A stretch of 64,000 nt of DNA from assembly GCA_028289195.1 (NCBI GenBank), contig JANQQR010000006.1, positions 244,655 through 308,654 on the forward strand. Reading direction: 5' to 3'. Source of the stretch: Phycisphaerales bacterium (GTDB lineage: Bacteria; Planctomycetota; Phycisphaerae; Phycisphaerales; UBA1924). The stretch's first letter is position 1; each line of letters begins with the position of its first letter. Positions 46,543 to 55,533 of the stretch are shown here, in pieces. A program made the position numbers and the translations under genes. The notes under the pieces are model-generated. The model was not told the DNA's origin and did no database searches. It saw only the letters and a list, made by a program, of their open reading frames with translations.

Positions 46543-47175
46543 ATGCCCAGCACCACGAACCGTCGCTCGAGCTCGGCCCGCAAGACCGGCTCGCGCAAGT
46601 CCACCGCCCGCAAATCGACCGCTCGCAAGAGCCCGGCCCGCAAGAGCAGCGCCCGCAAGGCCTCGGCCAAGCGCAGCTCGACGGCCCGCAAGAGCACTGC
46701 CAAGAAGGCCACGCGCCGCAGCCCGGCCCGCAAGACCGCCAAGAAGAACACCGCCCGCAAGTCCAGCGCCACGCGCAGCTCCGCCAAGAAGAGCTCCGCC
46801 CGCAAGGCCTCGGCCAAGAAGCGCACCACCCGCAAGCCGGCCGCCCGCAAGAGCTCGGCCCGCAAGACCAGCGCCAAGAAGGCCTCGAGCAACAACTCGA
46901 ATGTCATCGCCACCATCTCCGGCAGCTTCGAGGGCAACATCTCCTCCAAGGGCAGCGTCCGCATCAACAAGAACAGCAACTGCAAGGCCAAGGTCAACGC
47001 CAAGCAGGTCTTCATCGACGGCAAGTTCCAGGGCGACGTCAACTGCCAGAACGAGTGCCGCATGACCAGCGGCTCGTCCTTCAAGGGCAACGTCAAGGCC
47101 AAGCGCTTCTTCGTCCCCGAAGGCGCCAGCTTCGACGGCCGCTGCAAGGTCGGCTCGTTCCGCAAGGCCGCCTGA
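46543..47175 (+). CDS. Histone H1-like basic domain fused to a bactofilin domain
   Basis: A 210-residue protein in two parts. Residues 1-125 are an Arg/Lys/Ser/Ala repeat region (units such as ARKS, AKKS and TARKS), like the Hc1/AlgP-type H1-like bacterial proteins that bind DNA. Residues 126-205 are a bactofilin-type beta-helix: ATISGSFEGNISSKGSVRIN, AKQVFIDGKFQGDVNC and RFFVPEGASFDGRCKV show the repeated six-residue turns. Bactofilins polymerise into filaments. The ATG at 46543 follows GGAGG by 10 nt. Preceding 46329-46542 holds no gene. The combination suggests a filament tied to the nucleoid. Confidence 0.85.
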   Translation: MPSTTNRRSSSARKTGSRKSTARKSTARKSPARKSSARKASAKRSSTARKSTAKKATRRSPARKTAKKNTARKSSATRSSAKKSSARKASAKKRTTRKPAARKSSARKTSAKKASSNNSNVIATISGSFEGNISSKGSVRINKNSNCKAKVNAKQVFIDGKFQGDVNCQNECRMTSGSSFKGNVKAKRFFVPEGASFDGRCKVGSFRKAA

Positions 47176-47207
47176 GCGCCCGCTCGACACATCCACCACA
47201 AGACAGA

Positions 47208-47242
47208 AACGCCCGGCTCTTCAGGGGAGGCCGGGCGTTTTT
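47208..47242 (+). terminator. Intrinsic terminator of the H1/bactofilin gene
   Basis: AACGCCCGGC/GCCGGGCGTT (47208-47217 with 47230-47239) is followed by TTTTTCG; the loop is 12 nt. Confidence 0.88.
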
Positions 47243-47251
47243 CGTGCGCGC

Positions 47252-49972
47252 CTATTCGGCGCGCGGCGCTGTCGCAGCGCGGAGCTCCTCGTCCCAGTTC
47301 AGGATCACGCGCATCTCGCGCGGACGCTGCTCCCACTCGGCGGGCATCACCACGTAGAAGCGATCGTCCGGCCCGGCGTCCCAACTGCTCCAGCGGCTGA
47401 GCGCGTGGGGCCACGGGTTCTCGAACAGCCGCTCCTGCGCGCCCACCTCCAGCGCGCCGTCCTCGGTCACCGACAGGTCCGCCTTCACGATCCAGTCTTC
47501 CGACGCCCAGAACAGCGTGCCGCTGTCGGCCGACCACATCGGGTCGACTCCCCCGAGCAGCCCCTCGCCGAACGACACCTGCCAGCGCCGATCGAGCTCC
47601 GGGTAGTTGCGCACATACAGCACACCCGTGCCCGCCTCGGCCTCGATGTACGCCAGCCAGCGCCCGTCCGGACTGAACTTCGCCTGCCAGATCCTTCCGG
47701 CGTCGAACATCTCGCTGATCTCTTCGGGCGCTTCGAACAGGATCCGACGCAGACTGAATGACGCGTCCGGGTCCGCTTCCGTCGCGCGGGTTTGCAGCAG
47801 CAGGCCGGTGTCGCCCGGGAGCCAGGCCTCGCACCAGGTGTCGCTGAGCTTCCGCACGACTTGCTCCGTCCCTCCAGCGCCGAAGTCGCGCAGAATGAGA
47901 TCGCCTCCGTCCTGCTCGTCGTCACTGCTGTGACGCAGGAAAGCCAGACGCGACCCCGTCGAGTCCCACTGGAAGTTGTACACCTCGCCTTCCGTGTTGA
48001 AGCGCTGCATGCGCCCGCTCGCCGGCTCGAACGTCCACGCCTCCAGCGACCGGCGCAGCGTGCTCATCGCGATCCGCGAGCCGTCGGCGTTCACCGCCAT
48101 CGTGTCGGCGAGGAAGTCCGGCTCGGTGATCGGGGTCACGCCGCCCTGCTGGTCCACCACCGCGAGGCGCCGGCCATCGCTGAGCCGCCGGCCGGGCACG
48201 TACACCAGGTCACCCGACCACGACAGTGCCGCCAGGGGGCTGTCGCCCCACTCGCCGCACAAGACACCGTCGAGCACCCGGCGCTCGGGGCCCGTCACCG
48301 TCCCCGTGTCGAAGTCGAACGGCACAGCCAGCAGCGTCGAGTCGCGCCGGAAGACCATGTGCCCGCTCGAGCACACACGGGGGCTCGCCGCGTTCGCGAG
48401 CACGCGGTCCACACTGCCATCGACCGTCGAGATCCTGAGGATCTCGTAGTCATCGATCGTGTTGTTCGAGTAGGCGTCGACCAGCAGGTATGGCTGGCCC
48501 GGCACGGAGCACAACTCGACGATGCCCACCACCCCCGGGGTCTCGATCGGACGAGAAAGCAACTCCAGTTCACCGTCGTCGACCGTGATGCGGTAAATGC
48601 TCTGGTAATCCTCGCCCGGCATGTACAGGTGCTCGGGGTCCGGCCACACGGGGTCACCGGACAGATCCGCCACATCGCCGATCGGCAGGGGCGGCCCCCC
48701 GTCGACCGGCACGCGGTACAGCGTGTTGCGCTGCCCGTAACAGATCCAGCGACCGTCGGGGCTGAATACCCCGGCCCATGCGTCGTCGGTGCCCGGGATC
48801 TCGCGCACCTCGAACGAGTTCAGATCCCGCATGATCAGCTTCCCGAAGCCGACGGGGTTCACGACCACCTTGGAGCCGTCCGGCGAGATCGCGATCTCCT
48901 GCGCCACGGCCCGCTCTCCGGCGCCGGGGCGATCGAGCACCAGCGGCAGGCCCAGCCGGATCGTGCGTGCGTTCATGCGCTCGGCGCCGCGCGACGGCAG
49001 GAGCCCCGACATCGCGCCCATGAGCGCGAAGGCCAGCGCCACGATGACCACATACGGCAGCGCCGCTACGAGCCCGCCTCGTGTGCGCGTCTCTGCGCTC
49101 TCGAGACCGCCCGCCAGACCGGCCGTCTCCAATTCAATGCGCGCATCGCCGATGTCGCGAAGCCTGCGCGAGCGATCGCGCTCGAGGCAGCGAGTCAACA
49201 GGTGGCGGACGATCGCCGGCGTGTCGCCGGGAAGGCGCGCCAGGTCGACCTCCTTATGCAGGATCGCCCCGATCGAGTCCGTCGGCGTCTCGCCGATGAA
49301 CGGCCCCGCGCCCGTCAGGCACTCATAGAGGATCACGCCGAACGACCAGATGTCGGTCCGCTTGTCCACGCGCCGCCCGCGCGCCTGCTCCGGGCTCATG
49401 TAAGGCGCGGTCCCCAGGATCACCCCGGGCACCGTGGGAGAGTTCGGGTTGGTCATCGTCGCGATCTGGCTCGCGCTCGACGACGAGCTGTGACCCTCGG
49501 CGCTCTTGGCCAGGCCGAAGTCCAGCACCTTCACGCGCCCGTCGGACGTCAGCTTCACGTTCGCCGGTTTCAGGTCCCGGTGCACCACGCCCGCCTCGTG
49601 CGCCGCCTCGACGCCCGCGGCGATCTGCGCGCACACTTCCAGCGCCTCGTCGACCGCCATCGCCCCATGGTCCAGGCGATCGCCCAGCGTCTCGCCCTCG
49701 ACGTACTCCAGCACGAGGAACCGGCGCCCCTCCTGCTCCTCGACGCCGTAGATGCCCGCCACGTTCGGATGGCTCAGCTGGGCGAGCGTCTTGGCCTCGC
49801 GCTCGAAACGCGCCAGACGCTCGGGGTCCTCGGCCAGGTGCTCGGGCAGGGCCTTGACCGCCACGTCACGATCGAGCTTCGTATCCCTCCCCAGGAACAC
49901 GACGCCCATCCCCCCGCGACCGATCTCGCGCTCGATGGTGTAGGGACCGACCTGTGCAGGAACCTCCGCCAC
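47252..49972 (-). CDS. Transmembrane Ser/Thr protein kinase with beta-propeller sensor
   Basis: A 906-residue kinase. The cytoplasmic PknB-like domain has the Gly loop IGRGGMGVVFLGRD, Lys in DVAVKALPEH, catalytic HRDLKPANVKL, DFG in VLDFGLAKSAEG and GTAPYMSPEQARGRR. One helix (about residues 300-322, AALPYVVIVALAFALMGAM) crosses the membrane. The outer part is a six- to eight-bladed PD40 propeller (AQEIAISPDGSKVVV, AGVFSPDGRWICYG, AKFSPDGRWLAYIEAEA). It would sense something outside and phosphorylate proteins inside. The GTG at 49972 lies 6 nt after a TACACT box. The gene stands alone. Confidence 0.93.
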   Translation of the reverse strand: MAEVPAQVGPYTIEREIGRGGMGVVFLGRDTKLDRDVAVKALPEHLAEDPERLARFEREAKTLAQLSHPNVAGIYGVEEQEGRRFLVLEYVEGETLGDRLDHGAMAVDEALEVCAQIAAGVEAAHEAGVVHRDLKPANVKLTSDGRVKVLDFGLAKSAEGHSSSSSASQIATMTNPNSPTVPGVILGTAPYMSPEQARGRRVDKRTDIWSFGVILYECLTGAGPFIGETPTDSIGAILHKEVDLARLPGDTPAIVRHLLTRCLERDRSRRLRDIGDARIELETAGLAGGLESAETRTRGGLVAALPYVVIVALAFALMGAMSGLLPSRGAERMNARTIRLGLPLVLDRPGAGERAVAQEIAISPDGSKVVVNPVGFGKLIMRDLNSFEVREIPGTDDAWAGVFSPDGRWICYGQRNTLYRVPVDGGPPLPIGDVADLSGDPVWPDPEHLYMPGEDYQSIYRITVDDGELELLSRPIETPGVVGIVELCSVPGQPYLLVDAYSNNTIDDYEILRISTVDGSVDRVLANAASPRVCSSGHMVFRRDSTLLAVPFDFDTGTVTGPERRVLDGVLCGEWGDSPLAALSWSGDLVYVPGRRLSDGRRLAVVDQQGGVTPITEPDFLADTMAVNADGSRIAMSTLRRSLEAWTFEPASGRMQRFNTEGEVYNFQWDSTGSRLAFLRHSSDDEQDGGDLILRDFGAGGTEQVVRKLSDTWCEAWLPGDTGLLLQTRATEADPDASFSLRRILFEAPEEISEMFDAGRIWQAKFSPDGRWLAYIEAEAGTGVLYVRNYPELDRRWQVSFGEGLLGGVDPMWSADSGTLFWASEDWIVKADLSVTEDGALEVGAQERLFENPWPHALSRWSSWDAGPDDRFYVVMPAEWEQRPREMRVILNWDEELRAATAPRAE

Positions 49973-49978
49973 GGCCAG

Positions 49979-49984
49979 AGTGTA
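49979..49984 (-). promoter_or_regulatory. -10-like box of the kinase gene, leaderless start
   Basis: TACACT on the minus strand ends 6 nt before the GTG at 49972; no Shine-Dalgarno sequence. Confidence 0.45.
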
Positions 49985-50023
49985 TCCGCCAAACAGGCCA
50001 TCGCCCGCCAGTTTCGGTGCGTG

Positions 50024-50557
50024 CTATTCAGGCTCCGCCGGCTCGCGCTGGAACGCCCCGATCTCGTCGCAGCCCTCGCTGCGCCGGGAGAAGGCCACCG
50101 CGACGATCCGCCACCTCTCGTCCATCTTCACGAGGTGGAACGCGTTGAACCCGCAGTGGCTCGGCTGGCCATCCAGCAGGAAGTCGTACGGCGCCCACAG
50201 CATCGCCAGCGCGCCGTCGACGCGCACCAGCGGGTCCCACATCACCTCGTCCAGGAACGCCTCGCTCCCCGTGATGGACCCGATGAAGCCGTCGGGCGGT
50301 CCGACGCTCACGCGCGACCGCCCATCGCTCCCGACGGCCGCCATCGAGATCTCCGGCGCGAAGAGCTCGCGCATCGCCTCAGCGTCCTTGGCGCGCATCG
50401 CGTCGAAGAGCCCGTCGACCGCCGCGACGACCGCCTCGCGTTCGGCACCCTCGGGATCCGCCGCGTGCCCGCTCCCCGAGATCGCGATCGCGCCGATCAC
50501 GACGCCGACCAGACCCGCCAGCGCGCCGGAGCGCGCACGTCTCGCACTGTCTCGCAT
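50024..50557 (-). CDS. Exported SnoaL/DUF4440-like protein
   Basis: A 177-residue protein with a signal peptide (hydrophobic to GHAAD, residue 33). The mature part is an NTF2-like fold of the DUF4440 type: a first helix EREAVVAAVDGLFDAMRAKD, AEAMRELFAPEISM, and strands ending FNAFHLVKMDERWRIVAVAFS. Members bind small hydrophobic ligands or serve as isomerases; no catalytic residue can be assigned. AGGAGG lies 7 nt before the ATG at 50557. Two lipoproteins of similar fold occur at 59163 and 60296. Confidence 0.82.
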   Translation of the reverse strand: MRDSARRARSGALAGLVGVVIGAIAISGSGHAADPEGAEREAVVAAVDGLFDAMRAKDAEAMRELFAPEISMAAVGSDGRSRVSVGPPDGFIGSITGSEAFLDEVMWDPLVRVDGALAMLWAPYDFLLDGQPSHCGFNAFHLVKMDERWRIVAVAFSRRSEGCDEIGAFQREPAEPE

Positions 50558-50609
50558 GGAGATCCTCCTGAGTGATCAGTCTCCGAGGATACCCGCGGGC
50601 GATCGCGAC

Positions 50610-53159
50610 TCAGGGACAGAGCACGAGCCAGTTTTCGAGCACCGCGGTGACGTCGCCGAAGTCCACCACACCGTTGAAATCGGCGTCGCCCGGGCCGCTG
50701 GTCTCGGGATCGAGGGCCGGGTACTCCGCTCCCCAGTGCAGGAGCACGCTCGTGAGATCCGAGAAGCTCACCTGGCCATCGGCGCTCGCGTCGCCGATGC
50801 ACGGCGGCATAAAGTCGCACAGGAAACCCTCGAGCGCGAACGCATCCACGCCGGCCTCGACGACCGACTCCAACCCGAGATCGCGTGCGACGAACCGGAA
50901 GCGCACCTGATCCGTCAATCCGATCGACGCGCCCAGATCGTGCTCGACCAGCATCCACCTGCCGGCGATGTGCGGCGCGTCATCCAGCACCGTCGGCCCG
51001 ACGGTCTCGAGCGTGGTCCACCCCGAGCCGTCGTCGGCTTCGATGACGAACGCGTCCTCCGCCGCTCCCGAGTTCTTCGAAGTCGTGTCGAACAGGCGCG
51101 CGTAGCGAAGCCGAGCCGACTCGAACGGAGAGAGGTCGTACACGCCGGTTTCCAGCACCGCCTCGCCGGCGTCGACGTCGGAATCGCAGTTGCGGACCCC
51201 TTGGAAGTTGAACGCCGAGTTGTCGGTCAGGAAGCACTTGCCCGAGCCGTCGAAATCCGTCGCCGGGAACGAGAGGAAGCGCGACGGCAGCGTGTTCACG
51301 GTGCACGACACCGGTTCGCCACGATCCCAGAGCCCGTCGCTCGCGTCGCCCGTGCTCGACCACCCGGGAGGCTGCGTCTCGAAGTCGTGGGCGGCGACGA
51401 CGACGGTCTCGCCGATCCTCGCCCGCAGCGGCCCCCCACCTCCAGCAGCCGGCAGCGTCGTGACCCCGGCCTGAGTCGACGTGGCACTGAAGAAGTACTC
51501 CGTGGTCCCGGCGCACTCGCTGGCGGGGATATCGGCGTGGTAGAGCCCGCCTCCCTTCTGCTGCATGGGCACCGGCAGGAACGTGCCACCACCCACGCGC
51601 CACCACAGCGTCACGGAATTCAGCAGCAGCAGGTCGTCGCGCGGTGTGACCGCGAGCGTTACCGGCGTGGGCAACCCGGGCGCGAGCACCTCCGGTGCCG
51701 TGCCAGCAACAGCGAGCAGCGGCCCGCGCACCTCGTCTTCGACCTCGATCCGCAGCGTGTAGAGCTGCGCCTCGTTCATCGTCGGAGCCTTCAGCACGCG
51801 CACGAAGTACTCGCCCGCGCCGGTCAGCAGCACGCCGTCGGCGACCTCCGGCTGGCCGAGGCCGGGAGCCCCCGACAGGTACACGAGCGAGCCGTTGCTG
51901 CGCTGCACCTGGAACGAGAGGTCGGCGATCGCTTCGCTGTCGGTGAACTGCGTCGAGCAGCACGAACCCAGCGTGTTGCCGCAGCCGCCGCTCTGGATGT
52001 TGTCGCGGTACTCGAACCCCACCGGGGTCGCCACGATGGTCACGCGGCAGCGAGCCGGAACCTCGAACCGGAAGTAGTCGTTGTCCCCGTTGTTATCCAG
52101 CGAGAGCAGCGAGAGAAACGGCGTCTCCGGCCCGGGCGTGCCCGCGAGCATCGCCTCGGGCGCCGCGCCCACGTCCACCGACCCGCCGATCTCGATGAGC
52201 CCAAGGTCGGTCGCAGCCCCCCGCGAATCGTTCGGCTCGAACGCATCGCCGTAGAGCGTCTGGGCGAACCGGACATCGTCGTGCTGCGGCCCGACGAACG
52301 AGACCGACGCGATCGGCTGCATGAGCGCCGATCGCTGCACCGGGCAGATGTGCCGGGCTCCCAGCCCGTGCCCCAGTTCGTGCGCGATCACGTTGCGCAG
52401 CCGGAGCGACTCCGAATCCGTGTTGTCGTAGAACGCGTCGGTGGTGTCGATCACCATCTCGGCGCCGAAGTCGGGAAAGTAGTTGTACGCCAGGATCCCC
52501 CCCGTCCCGTCGACAGGCTTTCCCGTGATGCGGATGTCGCCGCGCACGCCGAGCACACCCGGCGCCGTGAGCGGATTCGAGTCGACCAGCGCGCCGTCGT
52601 CGTTCGGTTCGTAGACAAACGTCAGCCCGCTGAGCTCGCCCCAGCGCTGGAACACCTCTTCGAAGATCGGCCGCCACTGCGCCGGCGATCCGTAGATCCC
52701 GTTGAGGCTCGCAAACAGATCGTTCGGCGCCGAACCCTCGCCCGCGCCGCTCGCGATGGTCGTTCCGTCGGGCACGAAGCTGTAGGTCAGCGTCTTGGGG
52801 TCGCCGCGCGAGCCGGCGAAGCCGTCGGTCGCTGTCCCTTCCCAGCGCTCGCCCTCCTGGAACCGCTCGGCTCCCAGGAGATCGTTGAACGCCCAGACCA
52901 CTTCCGGTTCCGCGTCATCGTCGAAGCACACCGCCGCCATCGCCTCGGGCGCACGCCCCATCGACGCCAGCATGCCCAGCATCTCGCGCTGCAAAGGCGT
53001 CGCGAGCGCCATCGCCTGCTCCAGCGTGGGACCCGCGCATTCTTCAACCGCTGATGACCGCTCACCGATCGCAACGGCCGGAACCTCCCGCTCCGAAGCC
53101 AACAGCCCCAGCGCTACAAGCGCCCACCAGGCGAGCAAACCCAACACACGCGTCCTCAA
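50610..53159 (-). CDS. Secreted matrixin-type metalloprotease with dockerin-like tail
   Basis: An 849-residue exported zinc protease. The site HELGHGLGARHICP has the HExGHxxGxxH ligands of M10 matrixins, followed by a Met-turn candidate (SALMQPIAS). Middle domains are beta-sandwich-like with a Cys-rich patch (CGNTLGSCC). The last 70 residues hold two EF-hand-like repeats, GDASADGQVSFSDLT and GDADFNGVVDFGDVT, the dockerin-type tail found on many planctomycete exported proteins. I chose a TTG at 53159: GAGGAGG lies 6 nt upstream and the signal peptide RTRVLGLLAWWALVALGLLA follows directly. Codons further upstream are not signal-like. Confidence 0.88.
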   Translation of the reverse strand: MRTRVLGLLAWWALVALGLLASEREVPAVAIGERSSAVEECAGPTLEQAMALATPLQREMLGMLASMGRAPEAMAAVCFDDDAEPEVVWAFNDLLGAERFQEGERWEGTATDGFAGSRGDPKTLTYSFVPDGTTIASGAGEGSAPNDLFASLNGIYGSPAQWRPIFEEVFQRWGELSGLTFVYEPNDDGALVDSNPLTAPGVLGVRGDIRITGKPVDGTGGILAYNYFPDFGAEMVIDTTDAFYDNTDSESLRLRNVIAHELGHGLGARHICPVQRSALMQPIASVSFVGPQHDDVRFAQTLYGDAFEPNDSRGAATDLGLIEIGGSVDVGAAPEAMLAGTPGPETPFLSLLSLDNNGDNDYFRFEVPARCRVTIVATPVGFEYRDNIQSGGCGNTLGSCCSTQFTDSEAIADLSFQVQRSNGSLVYLSGAPGLGQPEVADGVLLTGAGEYFVRVLKAPTMNEAQLYTLRIEVEDEVRGPLLAVAGTAPEVLAPGLPTPVTLAVTPRDDLLLLNSVTLWWRVGGGTFLPVPMQQKGGGLYHADIPASECAGTTEYFFSATSTQAGVTTLPAAGGGGPLRARIGETVVVAAHDFETQPPGWSSTGDASDGLWDRGEPVSCTVNTLPSRFLSFPATDFDGSGKCFLTDNSAFNFQGVRNCDSDVDAGEAVLETGVYDLSPFESARLRYARLFDTTSKNSGAAEDAFVIEADDGSGWTTLETVGPTVLDDAPHIAGRWMLVEHDLGASIGLTDQVRFRFVARDLGLESVVEAGVDAFALEGFLCDFMPPCIGDASADGQVSFSDLTSVLLHWGAEYPALDPETSGPGDADFNGVVDFGDVTAVLENWLVLCP

Positions 53160-53512
53160 GCGGTCCCTCCTCGGCCCGCACCTCCGTACGTAGCCGCGGA
53201 ACAATAGATCCCCGGGCCTGGCAGGGGCGATCACCACTTTCGGGACCGCCGCGGGCGCGTTCTTATCGGCGCCCCGCGATACCGGTCCCACAGGCCGCAT
53301 GAATCGCCGTTCCGCGCGCATTTCCCGTGCGCTCGTTTGAACCTCCACGCAACCCCGCGCACTGCACCACTTAGAAAACAGCAGCACCGAGCGGGCGGCG
53401 CCGGATGCACCACCCGCCACCACGGTCCCGCTGATCCAAGACAACGCACGGCACACCACCGCGCTCGTTGCGCCGGTCGTCGTCGCCGCGCGCACTCGTA
53501 GGGGCACCGCTC
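53160..53512. other. Divergent intergenic region, matrixin/VWA genes
   Basis: About 350 bp without a gene. On the minus strand TATTGT (53206-53201) could be the -10 box of the matrixin gene, giving a 35-nt leader containing the strong ribosome-binding site; no -35 box is evident. On the plus strand I see no clear promoter for the VWA gene. Confidence 0.4.
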
Positions 53513-54745
53513 ATGCAGACCACCCGAATCACCGCCGCCGCAGCCGCCACGCTCGCACTCACCTCTTCCCTCCTCGCCGGCCCGCCCGAACCGGGCGCGA
53601 TCCGCTGCGGGGTCGAACCCATCGCCCCCGGAGGCTGCTGCGTCGAACCGGCCCAACTCCCCAACTGGGAAGCGATGCCGCGCATCCAGATCGCCATCTG
53701 CCTCGACACCAGCGGAAGCATGACCGGCCTCATCAACCAGGCCCGCACGCGCATCTGGGCGATCGTCAACGAACTCACCAAGGCCCACGCAAATGGCCAG
53801 CGCGCACGACTCGAGATCGGCCTCTACCGCTACGGCAGCGCCGAACTCCCCGCCACCCAGGGCTACCTCCGACAGCTCACCCCCCTCTCAACAGACCTCG
53901 ACGTCCTCTCCCGCGAGCTCTTCGCGCTCTCCACCGGAGGCTCCGAAGAGTTCTGCGGCTGGGTCATGAACAGCGCAAACACCCAGCTCCGCTGGGACAA
54001 GCGCAACGCCTCGTCCTCCGAAGCACCCGTTCTGCGCGCCATCATCATCGCCGGCAACGAGGAGTTCACCCAGGGACCCGTCGCCTACCAGTCGGTCGTC
54101 GAAGCCGCAGTCAACGACGGCATCCTCGTCAACACCATCTACTGCGGCAGCGACGCCGAGGGCCAGGCCACCGGCTGGCTCCACGCCGCACACCTCGCCG
54201 GCGGCACCTACCACGCCTTCGACCACAACCAGCAGGTCTTCGACATCCCCGCGCCCCAGGACGAAGAGATCGCCCGCCTCAACAGCCAGCTCAACGACAC
54301 CTACATCGCCTTCGGCACCGCCGGACGCCAGCGCGTCGAACTCCAGCGCGAGCAGGACGACGCCAACATGGGCGCAAGCGCCGGCGCCTTCGCCGAGCGC
54401 GCCGCGGCGAAATCCGGCGAGGCCTACAACAACGCCGACTGGGACTTGGTCGACGCCGTCGAAGAAGGCACCGCAAGCCCCGCCGACATGCCCGCCGCGT
54501 CCCTCCCCGCCGAGATGCGCACGATGAGCAAGGACGAGCGCATCGTCTACGTCCAGCGCAAGACCGAAGAGCGCCGCGTCATCCAGGAGAAGATCACCAC
54601 CCTCGTCAAGGAGCGCGAAGCCTTCATCTGCAAGCACCGCCCCGACGATCACGGCGAGACCCTCGACTCCGCCATCATCCGCTCCATCCGCGAGCAGGCC
54701 ATCGAAGCCGGCTTCTCCTTCCCCGCCCCGGGCGAGCCCGACTGA
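53513..54745 (+). CDS. Exported VWA-domain protein
   Basis: A 410-residue protein with a signal peptide (to LLAGP, about residue 24). A cysteine cluster (CGVEPIAPGGCCVEP) precedes the von Willebrand A domain, whose MIDAS is complete: DTSGSMTG, a later Thr/Ser (FALSTGGSEEF) and Asp/Gly in the fourth strand (IIAGNEEF has Asn-Glu in place of the usual Asp-Gly). The C-terminal 130 residues are helical and charged (KDERIVYVQRKTEERRVIQE), a likely coiled coil. The role is unknown; such proteins bind ligands through a metal ion. The ATG at 53513 is chosen over one 15 codons upstream. Confidence 0.88.
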   Translation: MQTTRITAAAAATLALTSSLLAGPPEPGAIRCGVEPIAPGGCCVEPAQLPNWEAMPRIQIAICLDTSGSMTGLINQARTRIWAIVNELTKAHANGQRARLEIGLYRYGSAELPATQGYLRQLTPLSTDLDVLSRELFALSTGGSEEFCGWVMNSANTQLRWDKRNASSSEAPVLRAIIIAGNEEFTQGPVAYQSVVEAAVNDGILVNTIYCGSDAEGQATGWLHAAHLAGGTYHAFDHNQQVFDIPAPQDEEIARLNSQLNDTYIAFGTAGRQRVELQREQDDANMGASAGAFAERAAAKSGEAYNNADWDLVDAVEEGTASPADMPAASLPAEMRTMSKDERIVYVQRKTEERRVIQEKITTLVKEREAFICKHRPDDHGETLDSAIIRSIREQAIEAGFSFPAPGEPD

Positions 54746-54805
54746 ACCACCCCCCAGCCTCCACAGCGCAGCAGCTCCGTCCCCGGCTGCCCCGGGACGC
54801 GGCAA

Positions 54806-54837
54806 GCCCGGTCTCCCCCAAGGGGACCGGGTTTTTT
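54806..54837 (+). terminator. Intrinsic terminator of the VWA gene
   Basis: CCCGGTC-TCCCC against GGGGACCGGG (one bulged base) is followed by TTTTTT at 54832-54837. Confidence 0.88.
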
Positions 54838-54869
54838 CGGCGCGATCGAGGCCACACCGGGCGTCGAGG

Positions 54870-54875
54870 TAGGCT
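54870..54875 (+). promoter_or_regulatory. -10-like box, leaderless start
   Basis: TAGGCT ends exactly 6 nt before the GTG at 54882, directly after the terminator of the previous gene. No Shine-Dalgarno sequence is present. Confidence 0.5.
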
Positions 54876-54881
54876 CCTCGC

Positions 54882-55421
54882 GTGAACGAGCAAGAGAACA
54901 TCCACGCCAGAGACGAAGCGCGTGCGCTGTTCGAATTCGCCAACCTCGCACGTGAGTTCGTGGAGTTGATGGCCCGCTGCTCGACACTCTCTCGGCGGGA
55001 GTTCTTCCGACAGGTTCAACCGCACCTAACGCAAATGCTCCGACTCGCTCCCGATCTTCCTTCGTACGCGGCGGCAGACGAATACGACAAGGTCAGTCTT
55101 GAGGCGTCTCTCTGCGAATTCCGCGAAGAGTCCATGCCCCAACTCCAAGAGCTTCTCTCCACCCCCACCATGGAACCCTGGCTCCCGACCGAGGACTCCC
55201 ACGGCACCACGACCGATCCCTTCATCCTGGCCGACGGCCTGTCAGACATCTGGAAAGCACTCCGTATCGGCCTGGCGCTCTGGGATCGCGAAGACTCCGA
55301 TTCGCGCGAGCAGGCCGCCTGGCAGTTCTATTTCGAGTTCAACCACCACTGCAATCACCACGCAGAGGAGATCCTCGACGGGATCCGGTTCTTCGAGGCC
55401 AACGCCGGAAACCGCCCCTGA
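54882..55421 (+). CDS. DUF5063-like cytoplasmic protein
   Basis: A 179-residue protein with no signal or membrane helix. The pattern [19 protein letters not shown] at the start, [15 protein letters not shown] in the middle and [20 protein letters not shown] near the end resembles DUF5063 proteins, which have an aromatic-His C-terminal motif. Function unknown. The start is a GTG at 54882 with a TAGGCT box placed for leaderless initiation. Confidence 0.7.
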   Translation: MNEQENIHARDEARALFEFANLAREFVELMARCSTLSRREFFRQVQPHLTQMLRLAPDLPSYAAADEYDKVSLEASLCEFREESMPQLQELLSTPTMEPWLPTEDSHGTTTDPFILADGLSDIWKALRIGLALWDREDSDSREQAAWQFYFEFNHHCNHHAEEILDGIRFFEANAGNRP

Positions 55422-55435
55422 GCGCTCAAATTCGA

Positions 55436-55466
55436 CCCTCTGCCCCTCTGCCCCTTCTCCCTCTCT
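55436..55466. repeat. Second (CCCCTCTG)n run
   Basis: Two to three copies of CCCCTCTG and degenerate units (CCCCTTCTCCCTCTCTG) lie between the DUF5063-like gene and icd, the same octamer as at 16811-16850. Confidence 0.7.
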
Positions 55467-55468
55467 GC

Positions 55469-55474
55469 TATCCT
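55469..55474 (+). promoter_or_regulatory. -10-like box of icd
   Basis: TATCCT at the end of the octamer run; transcription would start near 55481, giving a leader of about 53 nt with AGGAG 13 nt before the icd ATG. Confidence 0.35.
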
Positions 55475-55533
55475 CCAACGTCCGGGATAACCAAAACCCA
55501 GCCCCAACGACCCCAGCAGGAGCCACTCCCTCC

